From assembly GCA_020722005.1 (NCBI GenBank), contig DYLP01000006.1, positions 1-64,000 of the forward strand: a stretch of 64,000 nucleotides of DNA. Direction: 5' to 3'. Below, in pieces: positions 35,458 through 44,874 of this stretch. The notes beneath the pieces were generated by a model, which saw only the letters and a program-made list of their open reading frames with translations, made no database searches and was not told where the DNA came from. Position 1 is the stretch's first letter; each line of letters begins with the position of its first letter. Made by a program: the position numbers and the translations under genes. The DNA is from Melioribacter roseus. GTDB lineage: Bacteria > Bacteroidota > Ignavibacteria > Ignavibacteriales > Melioribacteraceae.

Positions 35458-35858
35458 CGTCTGTTTTGTTCAACCCATTTTTTTAAAAAGTCGATAATTT
35501 CTGTAGTCGGAGTACCAGGCGTAAAAAGTTCGCCCACTCCCATTTCTTTAAGTTTTTTGAGGTCATCATCAGGAATGATACCACCGCCGAAGAGTAAGAC
35601 GTCATTGAGATTTTTTTCTTTCATTAATTCGAGAATGCGTGGAAAGATGGTCATGTGGGCACCTGAAAGAATACTGATGCCAATAGCATCGACGTCTTCC
35701 TGCAGTGCCGCCTCGACAATCATTTCAGGAGTTTGCCTTAGACCCGTGTAGATTACCTCCATGCCGGCGTCCCTCAAAGCCGCTGCTACAACTTTTGCTC
35801 CCCTATCGTGTCCGTCCAGCCCTGCTTTGGCTACCAATACTCTTATTCTTCGATCCAT
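35454..35858 (-). CDS. Cobalamin-binding subunit, methylmalonyl-CoA mutase type
   Basis: The 134-aa protein is a stand-alone B12-binding domain. It has [15 protein letters not shown] with the DxHxxG cobalt-ligand motif (His17), SILSGAHM and GGGIIPDDD, closely like the C-terminal domain of methylmalonyl-CoA mutase. The catalytic TIM-barrel subunit must be elsewhere. The setting among LPS genes gives no metabolic clue. Confidence 0.9.
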   Translation of the reverse strand: MDRRIRVLVAKAGLDGHDRGAKVVAAALRDAGMEVIYTGLRQTPEMIVEAALQEDVDAIGISILSGAHMTIFPRILELMKEKNLNDVLLFGGGIIPDDDLKKLKEMGVGELFTPGTPTTEIIDFLKKWVEQNRR

Positions 35859-35918
35859 AATAACCTCTTAAATTTTTATGTCACTAAAATAAAATGGTTT
35901 CAAGGAAAAGACAATTTG

Positions 35919-36680
35919 TCATCTGTGGGACTTGATGTACCTTTCGTAAAATCGGCGTGCAATTTCGAGGTCTTTTGGCGTGTCTACAGAAAGGCTGTCG
36001 TATTGGGTTAAAACCACTTTAATTTTCACTCCGTGTTCCAGCATTCTAAGTTGTTCAAGTTTTTCGATCCTCTCAAGGTCAGTTTGCTTCCACGAAGTAA
36101 ATTTAAGCAATGTTTCTCTCCTGTAGACGTAGAGTCCGATATGTTTATAGATTTCGCCAGCTTCAACTCGCTCGAGATTTGTTTTAGCGTCTCTTACGTA
36201 TGGAATTGGCGAGCGGGAAAAATAGAGAGCAAAATTATTATAATCAAAAACTACTTTTACTACAGAGGGGGATTTCATTTCTTCTACTGTTGTAATCCGT
36301 CTGATCAAAGTAGATACTTCCACATCTTTATCGAAGAGCAAAGGTTCAATGGCTTCGTCGATCATTTTACCCTGAATAAAAGGCTCGTCGCCTTGAATAT
36401 TCACAAAAATCGATGCTTCTGGCAAATGTTCCGCTACGAGTGCAATCCGGTCTGTTCCGGAATTAACTTCTTTTGGAGTCATATATACTTCGGCACCGAA
36501 ATCTTTGACTACTCGATAAACTTTGTCGTCGTCAACAGCTATTACTACTTTATCGACCAGTTTCGATCTTTTTGCATTCATCCAGGTATGCTGAATCATT
36601 GGCATGCCTCCAATGTCTGCAAGAGGTTTACCCATAAGTCTAGTTGAGGCAAAACGAGCGGGAATTACACCGACAATCAT
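35919..36680 (-). CDS. kdsB: CMP-Kdo synthetase
   Basis: The 253-aa cytidylyltransferase activates Kdo with CTP. Diagnostic features are VGVIPARFASTRLMGKPL (3-20), VNIQGDEPFI with the metal Asp, and the C-terminal YKHIGLYVYRRETLL and LRMLEHG. It completes, with kdsD, kdsA and kdsC nearby, the route to CMP-Kdo. The transferase WaaA is not in the window. Confidence 0.96.
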   Translation of the reverse strand: MIVGVIPARFASTRLMGKPLADIGGMPMIQHTWMNAKRSKLVDKVVIAVDDDKVYRVVKDFGAEVYMTPKEVNSGTDRIALVAEHLPEASIFVNIQGDEPFIQGKMIDEAIEPLLFDKDVEVSTLIRRITTVEEMKSPSVVKVVFDYNNFALYFSRSPIPYVRDAKTNLERVEAGEIYKHIGLYVYRRETLLKFTSWKQTDLERIEKLEQLRMLEHGVKIKVVLTQYDSLSVDTPKDLEIARRFYERYIKSHR

Positions 36681-36691
36681 ATCAGAGCAAT

Positions 36692-36982
36692 TTATTTATT
36701 GATGACTTTGGGAACTTTAAAAAACTCTTCGTCTCTGGAAGGAGCGTTTTTTAGAGCATCGGCGCGGTCTATCGACACAATCAGCTTATCATCTCTGAAC
36801 ACATTGACATTTTCAATAGGATGGGACAATGGTTCCACTGTTTCTGTGTTTAGCTCGTTCAGTTTTTCCATGTAATTAAGTATTTCATTCAGTTCTGCTG
36901 TATAACTTTCGAGCTCTTCGTCATTAAATCTCAACCGGGCAAGTCGGGCAATATATTCGACGTCCCTTTTAGTAACAGACAT
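36692..36982 (-). CDS. gatC: Asp-tRNA(Asn)/Glu-tRNA(Gln) amidotransferase subunit C
   Basis: The 96-aa stabilising subunit of GatCAB. It starts with DVEYIARLARLRFNDEE, has the LNYMEKLNELNTE segment and the HPIENVNVFRDD loop, the usual GatC layout. AAGGAG precedes the ATG. GatA and GatB are not adjacent here. Confidence 0.93.
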   Translation of the reverse strand: MSVTKRDVEYIARLARLRFNDEELESYTAELNEILNYMEKLNELNTETVEPLSHPIENVNVFRDDKLIVSIDRADALKNAPSRDEEFFKVPKVINK

Positions 36983-37001
36983 ACAATTTTTTCTCCTTTA
37001 A

Positions 37002-38264
37002 TTAGTTGGAATAAAATCCTTTACTGTTGAATGTTCCCTGTACAAAAGAACCTTCGCCATTAAACGGATTGTTTTTTATTCTTACCATCAATGTGTGATT
37101 CCTGTCCCCTCTTTTGGGACTCTTATACGAAATCAAATAAAAGCTGTTTGCAAATTTATCTACTTCTGATTTTATTTGCTCGAATCTGGAATTTAATTCT
37201 GTTACATTAGATATTGGATAATAACCTGCCGTTCCAATTGAATTCAAAACAGCAGGTTGAATTTCCGGTCCAAGTCCCACTGCAAAAACAATTTTGTTAT
37301 AGACAGAATTGACTGCTTCAGTCAAAGTGTGTGAGCCCTGTGTATCTCTACCGTCGGTAAAAAGAATCATAAAACTTTGAATAACACTATCGGCAGTAAA
37401 AACATCGTTAAGTAATGATGCGCCTTCTATAACAGCGCCGTATAAATCAGTTGATGAGTATCCGAGGCGATACCGCTGTATGCTTCTCAGAAGGGAGTCG
37501 GTGTCGCTTGTAAAATTAGCAAGTATCTCTGTCTTTTCAGAAAATTGAATAATAGAAAATTCCTGCTCATTGTATTTATTAGAAATAAATTCCGCAGCGG
37601 CGTTTCTAATTTCATCAATATCGTTGTTAAGACTTGTACTGTTATCCAGCAACAAAAGTGTTCGTAATTTATAGTTTATTCCTTCCTTTTTACTTATGGA
37701 TAATTGAGACTCGGAAGGTGAAAGTGGTTCGCCATCCTCGAACACTTCGAAATCGGAAGATTGAAGATTCGTTACACCCTTTCCCGAAAGGTCGAGTACC
37801 TGCACCAATACATAAACGTTGCTGGGTTCGGACGTTTCAACTTTATAAAGTTTTATCACGTAGCCAGAAGTAGTAGCTTGACCGGACTCTATAGTAGTAA
37901 AACTCCAGATCGGTCCGGCTATCTTAGAACCATCGCTGAAATAAGCCGTTATCTGCCAGTAATACGTAGTCGATGGTTTAAGATTGGTCAGAAGGTACGA
38001 GAGTTCGTTCAAACTGTCTGCATAAATAATATTCGGCGGATAAGTTTCTCCAAAATACAAATCGTATCTAACAGCGTTTTCAGCCTGCCATTTCAACGTA
38101 ACAACGGTCGACACTCCAGTTTTGTTGTTTTCCGGATAGGGGGAATGGGGGACATTTGTATCGCTAATAAACGGCTCGGTTCCAGCCTCTTTATCGAACT
38201 GGCAGCTCGACAATACAAATGCTAAAATAATACAGTATTTTATTATCCGTTTTATCAAATCCAT
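37002..38264 (-). CDS. VWA-domain lipoprotein with fibronectin III-like domain
   Basis: The 420-aa product has a lipoprotein signal (lipobox VLSSC, Cys21), a fibronectin type III-like domain (about 40-130, with LKWQAENAVRYDLYFGE and TTYYWQITA), a short spacer and a von Willebrand A domain (about 195-400) with the MIDAS motif LLLDNSTS (DxSxS variant) and FTDGRDTQG. It is probably on the outer membrane, binding proteins through the metal site. It lies just after the Bat operon on the same strand. Confidence 0.8.
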   Translation of the reverse strand: MDLIKRIIKYCIILAFVLSSCQFDKEAGTEPFISDTNVPHSPYPENNKTGVSTVVTLKWQAENAVRYDLYFGETYPPNIIYADSLNELSYLLTNLKPSTTYYWQITAYFSDGSKIAGPIWSFTTIESGQATTSGYVIKLYKVETSEPSNVYVLVQVLDLSGKGVTNLQSSDFEVFEDGEPLSPSESQLSISKKEGINYKLRTLLLLDNSTSLNNDIDEIRNAAAEFISNKYNEQEFSIIQFSEKTEILANFTSDTDSLLRSIQRYRLGYSSTDLYGAVIEGASLLNDVFTADSVIQSFMILFTDGRDTQGSHTLTEAVNSVYNKIVFAVGLGPEIQPAVLNSIGTAGYYPISNVTELNSRFEQIKSEVDKFANSFYLISYKSPKRGDRNHTLMVRIKNNPFNGEGSFVQGTFNSKGFYSN

Positions 38265-38414
38265 AAATTCATTTTATGCAATTCAAATATAATCAGATTG
38301 GTAAAAAGAATTGGCTTTAAATTAATATTATTATACTCATATTTCTGCAGCGTCTATACCCATCCGAAAGTTGTATACACATTTGCCGATTCATAAAATT
38401 CAACTACAAAGTTG

Positions 38415-39530
38415 CTATAATTTTTCTATATAGCCAATTCTTTTTTTCAACGAGGGATGAGTGTAAAATAACCATTCGACCAATGGAAGAGGCTCTTTAT
38501 CGGCAAGATTTTGTTCAGTAAGTGAAATAAGCGTACTTATAAATTCATCTTTTCCACCTGTTAATTTGATTGCAAATTCATCTGCCTCATGCTCATATTT
38601 TCGCGATATTAAATTCATAGCTGGAGTGAGTACTATAAAAATAAATCCCATACATATCAATAACAAGGGAAGAGCGGCAAGTCGGTAAATATTTTCAAAA
38701 CCGAACCACTCTACAGCTTTTGCATAAAATGCCGCAGTTAAATAAAAACTCGTGAAACTGAATACCGCAGCGATAAAAATATTTTTTATTAAATGTTTTT
38801 TCTTATAATGACCGAGTTCGTGAGCAATTACAGTTATTATTTGTTGAGGAGAATAATTTTCGAGTAGTGTATCTGACAATAGAATTCTTTTGGCTTTGCC
38901 CAGTCCAGTAAACGCGGCATTAATTTTTCTGGTATTCTTGCTCATATTGAATTTCATAACACATTCGACTTCGACTCCTGCATTCTTAAACAGCTCTTTG
39001 ATTCTATCGTTTATTAAATCATTTTCGATTGGTGTAATTTGATAGAAAAACGGTATCAATACGACAGGTGCTATTCTTGCGAGAAGTACCGAAAACAAGA
39101 AAGTTACAACGCCAAACGGCAACCACCATAAATTTCCAAAATTTTGGAGTATCCAGTAAAAAATCAAAATAAGCGGCAACCCGATAACACCGCCTATCAG
39201 AGCACCTTTGAGTTTATCATTAATCCATCCGAAAATGTTTTGATTCGATAAATTGTATTTGTGCTCAAGTAAATATTCCTCATAAAAATCGATGGGCAAA
39301 AAAATAATGGTTAAAATTATAAGTGCAATTGCTACAAATAAAATCAGTGCAATGTAATCATTGCTATTCAAAGAGATAACAAATTGTTCAAGACGGATGC
39401 TCCATCGAGCGACTATAAATACAATGAGTAATATAAATGACAGTGCAGTTTTGGAAATCGAGACGAGAATTTTAATCCGGTTATATTCTTTAGACCTGTC
39501 TTCATATTTGTCTGACAGCATTCCTTTCAA
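38415..39530 (-). CDS. M48 family (Ste24-like) membrane zinc protease
   Basis: The 371-aa protease has several membrane helices in its N-terminal half (about 25-190). The zinc motif HELGHY is preceded by IITVIA, and the third ligand is in EHEADEFA. The order and size match CAAX-prenyl protease/Ste24-like M48A enzymes. It overlaps the BatE-like gene by 29 bp and so ends the Bat operon. It may process or degrade membrane proteins. Confidence 0.88.
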   Translation of the reverse strand: MKGMLSDKYEDRSKEYNRIKILVSISKTALSFILLIVFIVARWSIRLEQFVISLNSNDYIALILFVAIALIILTIIFLPIDFYEEYLLEHKYNLSNQNIFGWINDKLKGALIGGVIGLPLILIFYWILQNFGNLWWLPFGVVTFLFSVLLARIAPVVLIPFFYQITPIENDLINDRIKELFKNAGVEVECVMKFNMSKNTRKINAAFTGLGKAKRILLSDTLLENYSPQQIITVIAHELGHYKKKHLIKNIFIAAVFSFTSFYLTAAFYAKAVEWFGFENIYRLAALPLLLICMGFIFIVLTPAMNLISRKYEHEADEFAIKLTGGKDEFISTLISLTEQNLADKEPLPLVEWLFYTHPSLKKRIGYIEKL

Positions 39531-40257
39531 CCCATCCTACTTTTCCGTCCGGCAATTTTATTTTCACCCATTCACCCACTTTATCGACGAGTTCCATTTT
39601 TAATCCTTCGTGCACTACGAATGCATCGTTGCTATTACCGTCGGGAGCAATTTTAACGCTGTAAACATTTTCAACTAAAATTCCGTAATGCATCGATACT
39701 TCCCTGTTGTACCTTGCATAAAGAATTATCGACAGGACTATCAGAACCGGCAGGGCAAAAGAAGCTGAAAAGAAAGAGAGCTTCTGGATCTTAATTTTTT
39801 TCGACAGGAAATATTCCCCTAAATTTGCAATAATAATCAGATAAACTACAATTACAATGACCGCCCATCCATCGAGCGAAAGTGAAGTGACAATGGCATC
39901 CCACCATTCAACTAAAAAAATACGCGGTACTTCTTCTACCTTATCGACCGTTCTTGCCCTGGCTATGCGAAGATTATAGTTGAGGTCCTCGTCGCCAGGT
40001 TTTAGTTTAAGCCCCTTTTCATAATAAAGAATTGCGTAACCAATTTTACCTGACTTGAAATATGCATTGCCCAGGTTGTAATAAAACTCGGGGCTTTCAT
40101 AACCTGCCCTCAATATTTCATTATAAAGCTCTATTGACCTGTCATATTTCTGCTGTCGGTAATATTCATTGGCTTGTTTAAATAACTCTTCGACTGACTG
40201 AGCCTTCAAGTTCAAATTCAGAACGAGAAATAATAAAGCTATTAATCGCAGTATCAT
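39502..40257 (-). CDS. batE: BatE-like TPR/SH3 protein
   Basis: The 251-aa product has a signal peptide (1-18), TPR repeats (about 20-100, with YYRQQKYDRSIELYNEIL and NLGNAYFKSGKIGYAI), membrane helices (about 130-185) and a C-terminal SH3-like domain (about 195-250, ending VGEWVKIKLPDGKVGWVER). This is the BatE architecture of Bacteroidota aerotolerance operons. It is thought to be involved in envelope/periplasm function, but the mechanism is not established. Confidence 0.82.
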   Translation of the reverse strand: MILRLIALLFLVLNLNLKAQSVEELFKQANEYYRQQKYDRSIELYNEILRAGYESPEFYYNLGNAYFKSGKIGYAILYYEKGLKLKPGDEDLNYNLRIARARTVDKVEEVPRIFLVEWWDAIVTSLSLDGWAVIVIVVYLIIIANLGEYFLSKKIKIQKLSFFSASFALPVLIVLSIILYARYNREVSMHYGILVENVYSVKIAPDGNSNDAFVVHEGLKMELVDKVGEWVKIKLPDGKVGWVERNAVRQI

Positions 40258-42083
40258 TTTTTCTTCTCCAGATATGAATCGATTTCTACAATTGTTTTCA
40301 CTGCGTTATCATAAAATTCATTGGCAGAAATTACAGTTTCAGATTTTGGAGCGAATCTAACATATTCGCATTTTTCCGCAATGTCTTTAATTTTGTTCAA
40401 TAAATCTGAGGGCACATTATATACCATTAATTTATTCAGAGCCAGTTCAATTGTAAATTCGGATTTATCAATGCCCAATTTATCCTCGAGATATCCGAAA
40501 AGGGCTGACGACAATTCAGAATAGAAATTCTCTATGTCATTTCTGTCGAGAGCTTTTCTTGCCGATTTCAATCTTTTCTTAGCTGCTTGTTCAGCTTTTC
40601 TGTATTTGAGCAAACGAACATCGTTTTGAATTATAGCCTTCCTCCTGTTGGCAAAAATCAATATTGCCAGAATCAGGGGCGAAACAAAGAGAGCAATCCA
40701 GAACCATGGTTTTATCAGTCTATCATTTTCTTTTTTGATTAAACTCAAATCTGAAGTTTTGATATATCTTATATCTTCGCTCAAAAGCTTAATATCTTCT
40801 TTGGAAAATCCTGCAGTTTCAGATTCATCATCGCCTACACCTTTTAAAATGTTAATTTCGTATTCGGTTGATTTTATTGTCACATATTTTTGAGTAGAAG
40901 GATTGAAATAAGAAAATTCGGTCGAAGGAATTACCTTTTTGCCGGGCGTTCTGGGAACAATAAGATATTCGGTAATCTTCTGACCTGATACGACTGAGCC
41001 GCGATTGATATTTTCATAAACTTTCGGCTCATATTTTTCGACACTGGCAGGCAAAAGAGGCTTCGGTGCCGTCAATAGTTTTATGTTACCTGTTCCGGAA
41101 ATCGTATACCTCAACGTAATGCTTTCATTCGTGTAGGCTTCCTTTTTGTCGATTTCTGTTTTAAAGGTAAAATTACCGACCGCGCCATCGAACGACGGCG
41201 GAACGTTTTCCGATGGTAATGGCATAACATTTATTTTCAACGTATTCGAGCGTGCTGTGTGTTCTATTGTTTCGGTCCTACCAAAGAAGGAATCGTTAAA
41301 AAATTCGTCAAAGATATCGTTACCAGTTCTCTTGCGCCTGATAATAATTGGGACATTCAATTCAAAAGGCGTAACACTTAGAGTCCCTGCTCGGGTGGGA
41401 AACAATGCAACTTTTTTAATTTCAGCAACACGGTATCTTTCACCTTTGTAAGTTCCAATTGTAAAATTAATGGTCTGTCTCGGTTCAATTTCTTCAGCCC
41501 AGAATCCCTGATACTGAGGTAATTTGGTTATCTGAGGCGAGGCAATATTTACTTTTGTATAAAGTTTGTATGTTACTGTTACTTGCTCCCCTACGTATGC
41601 ACGGGATTTACTTGCTTCGGCTAATATAAAAACACTTTTTGATAATTCTTCCTGAGAAATGCCTCCTGAAGCCGATTTATTATCCTGCGGAGAACCTTTA
41701 ACTACATTTATAGTTATCGATTCTGTTTTGTAAGTTTTCCCTCCGAAATCAACAAATGCTGCACCAATAGTAAATTTTCCGGTATTAGTAGGTTGAAGAA
41801 TATAAGAATAAGTTAAAGACGCCGAGACCTTCCCGTTTATGATTTGCATGCTCGTCGATTGGTTTGGACCGCTGAGAACTCTAAAGCCCTCAAACGATGG
41901 TGCCCTGAAATTAGTCAAATTATGAACCGATTCGCCTTCGAATGTAAAATAGACCTGAAATCGTTCGTATTGCGATATGGTTGTTTTGTCAACGCTCGCA
42001 CTGAAACTTTGCGCCGAAATATTTATCAGTACGCCGATCCAAATGAAAATTAAAAATACAAACTTTATTCTTGCTCTTTCCAT
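40254..42083 (-). CDS. batD: BatD family protein
   Basis: The 609-aa protein has a signal peptide (1-24, ending NISAQ), several repeated beta domains (about 25-420, for example YERFQVYFTFEGE and GNFTFKTEIDKKEAYTNESITLRYTISG), one membrane helix (about 460-478) and a cytoplasmic coiled helical end with KKRLKSARKALDRND. This is the standard BatD layout. It overlaps batE by 4 bp. Confidence 0.88.
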   Translation of the reverse strand: MERARIKFVFLIFIWIGVLINISAQSFSASVDKTTISQYERFQVYFTFEGESVHNLTNFRAPSFEGFRVLSGPNQSTSMQIINGKVSASLTYSYILQPTNTGKFTIGAAFVDFGGKTYKTESITINVVKGSPQDNKSASGGISQEELSKSVFILAEASKSRAYVGEQVTVTYKLYTKVNIASPQITKLPQYQGFWAEEIEPRQTINFTIGTYKGERYRVAEIKKVALFPTRAGTLSVTPFELNVPIIIRRKRTGNDIFDEFFNDSFFGRTETIEHTARSNTLKINVMPLPSENVPPSFDGAVGNFTFKTEIDKKEAYTNESITLRYTISGTGNIKLLTAPKPLLPASVEKYEPKVYENINRGSVVSGQKITEYLIVPRTPGKKVIPSTEFSYFNPSTQKYVTIKSTEYEINILKGVGDDESETAGFSKEDIKLLSEDIRYIKTSDLSLIKKENDRLIKPWFWIALFVSPLILAILIFANRRKAIIQNDVRLLKYRKAEQAAKKRLKSARKALDRNDIENFYSELSSALFGYLEDKLGIDKSEFTIELALNKLMVYNVPSDLLNKIKDIAEKCEYVRFAPKSETVISANEFYDNAVKTIVEIDSYLEKKK

Positions 42084-42101
42084 ATACCACCTGGTATTGA
42101 A

Positions 42102-42827
42102 TTACCAATCTTTTTCTGTCTTTACGGGTTTACCTTGCATTTTACGTAATTTTTTCTGCAATTCCTTTTCGTTGTCTTTCAAAGCTTCAAGAATCCTTTG
42201 TGCTTCTTCTTTAGAAATCTGATTTCTCTGTTGCTGTTGTTGTTTCTGATTCTGCTGATCTTTTTTATCCCTGTCTTTATCCTGATTGTTTTTATTGTTC
42301 TGTTCTTTATCCTGGTTCTGGTTGTTATTTTGCTCTTGGTTTTTATCTTTGTTCTGGTCGTTGTTCTGATTCTTGTTTTGATTCTGGTTCTGATTTTGTT
42401 GCTGTTTTAATTTATTCAAAGCGTAAGAAAGATTATACTTCGTTTCGAGATCGTTGGGATTAAGTTTAAGGGCATTCTTATAAGCTTCAATGCTTTCATT
42501 ATATTTTTCGGATTTCAATAACGAGTTGCCGATATTGTGGTATATTTTTGCCTTCCTCAACTTATCATCAGTAAACGAGAGGGCATTTTTGAAGGATTGA
42601 ATCGCTTCGTCGTATCTGCTCTGTTTATAATATGCATCACCCAGGTTGAAATGACCTTCGAAGAAATCATTCTTTTTTTCGAGACTCTTCTTAAAATTAA
42701 CTTCGGCTTCTGTATATTTTTTTTCTTTATAAAGTTCGGCGCCTTCATTAATTAAATTTCTTACACTCTGAGCGGCTACCATTCCGTTAAGTAACATTAT
42801 AATCAGCCATGCTATTATTTTCTTCAT
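42102..42827 (-). CDS. batC: BatC-like TPR protein with Asn/Gln-rich tract
   Basis: The 241-aa product has a signal peptide (1-20), three TPR units (about 24-135) and a low-complexity Asn/Gln/Lys/Asp tract (142-203), then a charged helix (204-241). BatC proteins bring together the VWA proteins BatA and BatB. The tract is a flexible linker or a binding region. It overlaps batB by 4 bp. Confidence 0.85.
   Translation of the reverse strand: MKKIIAWLIIMLLNGMVAAQSVRNLINEGAELYKEKKYTEAEVNFKKSLEKKNDFFEGHFNLGDAYYKQSRYDEAIQSFKNALSFTDDKLRKAKIYHNIGNSLLKSEKYNESIEAYKNALKLNPNDLETKYNLSYALNKLKQQQNQNQNQNKNQNNDQNKDKNQEQNNNQNQDKEQNNKNNQDKDRDKKDQQNQKQQQQQRNQISKEEAQRILEALKDNEKELQKKLRKMQGKPVKTEKDW
42219..42404 (-). 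repeat. Low-complexity Asn/Gln/Lys/Asp codon tract in batC
   Basis: About 62 codons made almost entirely of N, Q, K, D and E (residues 142-203) arise from short AAC/CAG/AAA-like triplets in irregular order. The tract is prone to length change by slippage and creates a long spurious plus-strand frame. Confidence 0.75.
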
Positions 42828-43867
42828 TCCGATGCCTCTCTCAAATTTACAATTTTAGTAACGATAGAACTCTTATTGTAAGAAATAAAGAAATCGATCA
42901 ACAATAAAATAATGGCGGGTACAAGAAAATAATAAAATCGATCTTCATAATCAGTAATTCTTTTTGCACCATATTCTGTTTCTTCAATTTTTGCGAGGTC
43001 ATTGTAAATTGCTTCCAGTTCATCTTCTGTATTAGTACCGTGATAGTACTTACCACCTGTTTCAGTAGCAATTTTTTTTAGAATCTCGTCATTGAGTCGC
43101 GTTAATACAATTTCGCCGTTAATATCTTTTTTATAACCGACCTGTATGCCGTCTTGATTATAAACCGGAATTGGTACTCCCGACACAGAACCGAGTCCGA
43201 TTGAATATATTACCACGTTTTTGTCTTTAGCTTTTTCGATCGAAGCGTCGATATCGCCTTCGTGGTCTTCGCCGTCGGTTATGAGAATAATTGCTTTCTG
43301 GGTAGGGTCGTCATATTTAAATGAATTTAATGCCAGATCGACAGCAGAGGCAATTGCTGTTCCCTGTTGTGGAACCGAGTTGAAATCTACAGCATTCAAA
43401 AACAAATTTGCTGCATTGTAATCTGTCGTAAGAGGGAATTGAATGTAAGCCCTGCCGGCAAAAACAATCAAACCCAATCGATCTCCCTGGAGTCTTCTAA
43501 TAAGTTGGGATATTTCATATTTGGCTTTTTCGAGGCGATTCGGTTTTATATCTTCCGCCTGCATACTTTTCGATACGTCGAGCAGTATATAAACATCGAA
43601 GCCAACCTGTTTAACTTCTTCAACCTTTGTACCCACTTGAGGATTAGCCAGAGCAATCATCAGGGAAAAAAGAGCCATAAGGAAGAGAACAAACTTAAGA
43701 TGTTTTTTAGCGTTGCTTGATGCTGGCATTAAGATTGGGTGCAGAGGTAAGCCGGCAAATTGCTTGATAATGTTGGACTGTTTTTTATGGAAATAGAAAT
43801 ATAAAAATGCCAGCAGCGGTATCAAAAACAATCCGTATAAAAATTCGATATGTTCAAATCGAATCAT
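42824..43867 (-). CDS. batB: BatB VWA-domain membrane protein
   Basis: From the Met at 43867 the protein has 347 aa. Two membrane helices at the start (about 10-26 and 57-74) precede a VWA domain (about 90-290) with MIDAS DVSKSMQAED (Asp97, Ser99, Ser101) and ITDGEDHEGD. A final helix lies near 315-332. The start at 43867, two bases after the batA stop, is preferred over a frame opening at 43945 inside batA. Confidence 0.88.
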   Translation of the reverse strand: MIRFEHIEFLYGLFLIPLLAFLYFYFHKKQSNIIKQFAGLPLHPILMPASSNAKKHLKFVLFLMALFSLMIALANPQVGTKVEEVKQVGFDVYILLDVSKSMQAEDIKPNRLEKAKYEISQLIRRLQGDRLGLIVFAGRAYIQFPLTTDYNAANLFLNAVDFNSVPQQGTAIASAVDLALNSFKYDDPTQKAIILITDGEDHEGDIDASIEKAKDKNVVIYSIGLGSVSGVPIPVYNQDGIQVGYKKDINGEIVLTRLNDEILKKIATETGGKYYHGTNTEDELEAIYNDLAKIEETEYGAKRITDYEDRFYYFLVPAIILLLIDFFISYNKSSIVTKIVNLREASE

Positions 43868-43869
43868 AC

Positions 43870-44874
43870 TCAAGGCAACTTTCTTAAATAAAATTTTGTT
43901 ATCGAAAATTCGAGCAACAGAAATATAAATCCGCCGAATGCCCATGGTAAATACAATTCTTTTGCATGGCGATAAGAAGTAACTTTCACTTTGGTTTTTT
44001 CGAGTTTATCGATCTCGTCATAAATTTCGGCAAGTTTACGGTTGTTTGTTGCACGAAAATATTTACCGCCTGTAATTTCAGAAACCTGTTTGAGCAAATT
44101 TTCGTCGATTTCTACAGGCACCATCTGACGTCGGATGCCGAACGGCGTTTGAAAAGGATAAGGCGCTTCTCCAAGCGATCCAACCCCAACGGTATAGATC
44201 CGGATGCCGAACTTCTGGGCAATTTGCGCAGCTGTAATCGGGTCAATTTCTCCGGCATTATTAACTCCGTCGGTCAACAATATCATTACTTTACTTTTTG
44301 CGTTGCTGTCTTTGAGTCTGTTAACCCCGTTTGCAATTGCATTCCCGATCGCTGTGCCGTCCAGTATCATACCGCTTTTAATTTCCGATAGTAGATTTCG
44401 CAATACATTATAATCGATTGTCAGTGGACATTGAGTAAAACTTTCCCCTGCAAATATAACGAGTCCAATCCTGTCGTTTGTTCTTCCTGCAATAAAATCA
44501 CCAATAACATTTTTTGCTGCCTCAAGACGATTTGGATTGAAATCCTCAGCCAGCATACTACCCGATACGTCAAGCACTATTGCGATATCGATTCCTTCTG
44601 TATAAATATTTTCTCCGCTAGAGAATGTTTGAGGTCTTGCCAATGCAACTATCAGAAATGCAAGTCCGAAGAGTCTTAATACCTGAGGTAACTGGACTAA
44701 TTTCTCCCTGAGACTCTTTGGTACATCGTCCAGAAGTTTTAATGAAGAAAAGAGAAGCGAAGGAGAGTATTTTTTGCGTTTTTTCCAGTAGGAATAAAAA
44801 AGCAAAGGGAGCAATAGCAGTAAAAATAAAACCCATTGATTTGCGAATTCGATATCCTTAAACATTTGCCGCAA
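43870..44874 (-). CDS. batA: BatA VWA-domain membrane protein
   Basis: The 334-aa product has two membrane helices (about 13-29 and 66-78), a VWA domain (about 93-290) with MIDAS DVSGSMLAED (Asp102, Ser104, Ser106) and LLTDGVNNAGE, and a C-terminal helix (about 311-327). It is clearly paralogous to batB next door. The ATG overlaps the end of the upstream gene by 17 bp. Confidence 0.9.
   Translation of the reverse strand: MRQMFKDIEFANQWVLFLLLLLPLLFYSYWKKRKKYSPSLLFSSLKLLDDVPKSLREKLVQLPQVLRLFGLAFLIVALARPQTFSSGENIYTEGIDIAIVLDVSGSMLAEDFNPNRLEAAKNVIGDFIAGRTNDRIGLVIFAGESFTQCPLTIDYNVLRNLLSEIKSGMILDGTAIGNAIANGVNRLKDSNAKSKVMILLTDGVNNAGEIDPITAAQIAQKFGIRIYTVGVGSLGEAPYPFQTPFGIRRQMVPVEIDENLLKQVSEITGGKYFRATNNRKLAEIYDEIDKLEKTKVKVTSYRHAKELYLPWAFGGFIFLLLEFSITKFYLRKLP

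Noticed and set aside
36033..36647. 204-codon plus-strand frame opposite kdsB
   Set aside because: kdsB is certain from its motifs, and the opposite frame is Cys/Phe-rich without a domain.
37761..38225. 154-codon plus-strand frame opposite the VWA lipoprotein
   Set aside because: The minus-strand gene has signal peptide and MIDAS motif; the opposite frame has none.
42198..42410. Highly hydrophobic plus-strand frame opposite batC
   Set aside because: It is the antisense of the Asn/Gln/Lys codon tract, which automatically reads as Val/Ile/Leu/Phe; it is not a membrane gene.
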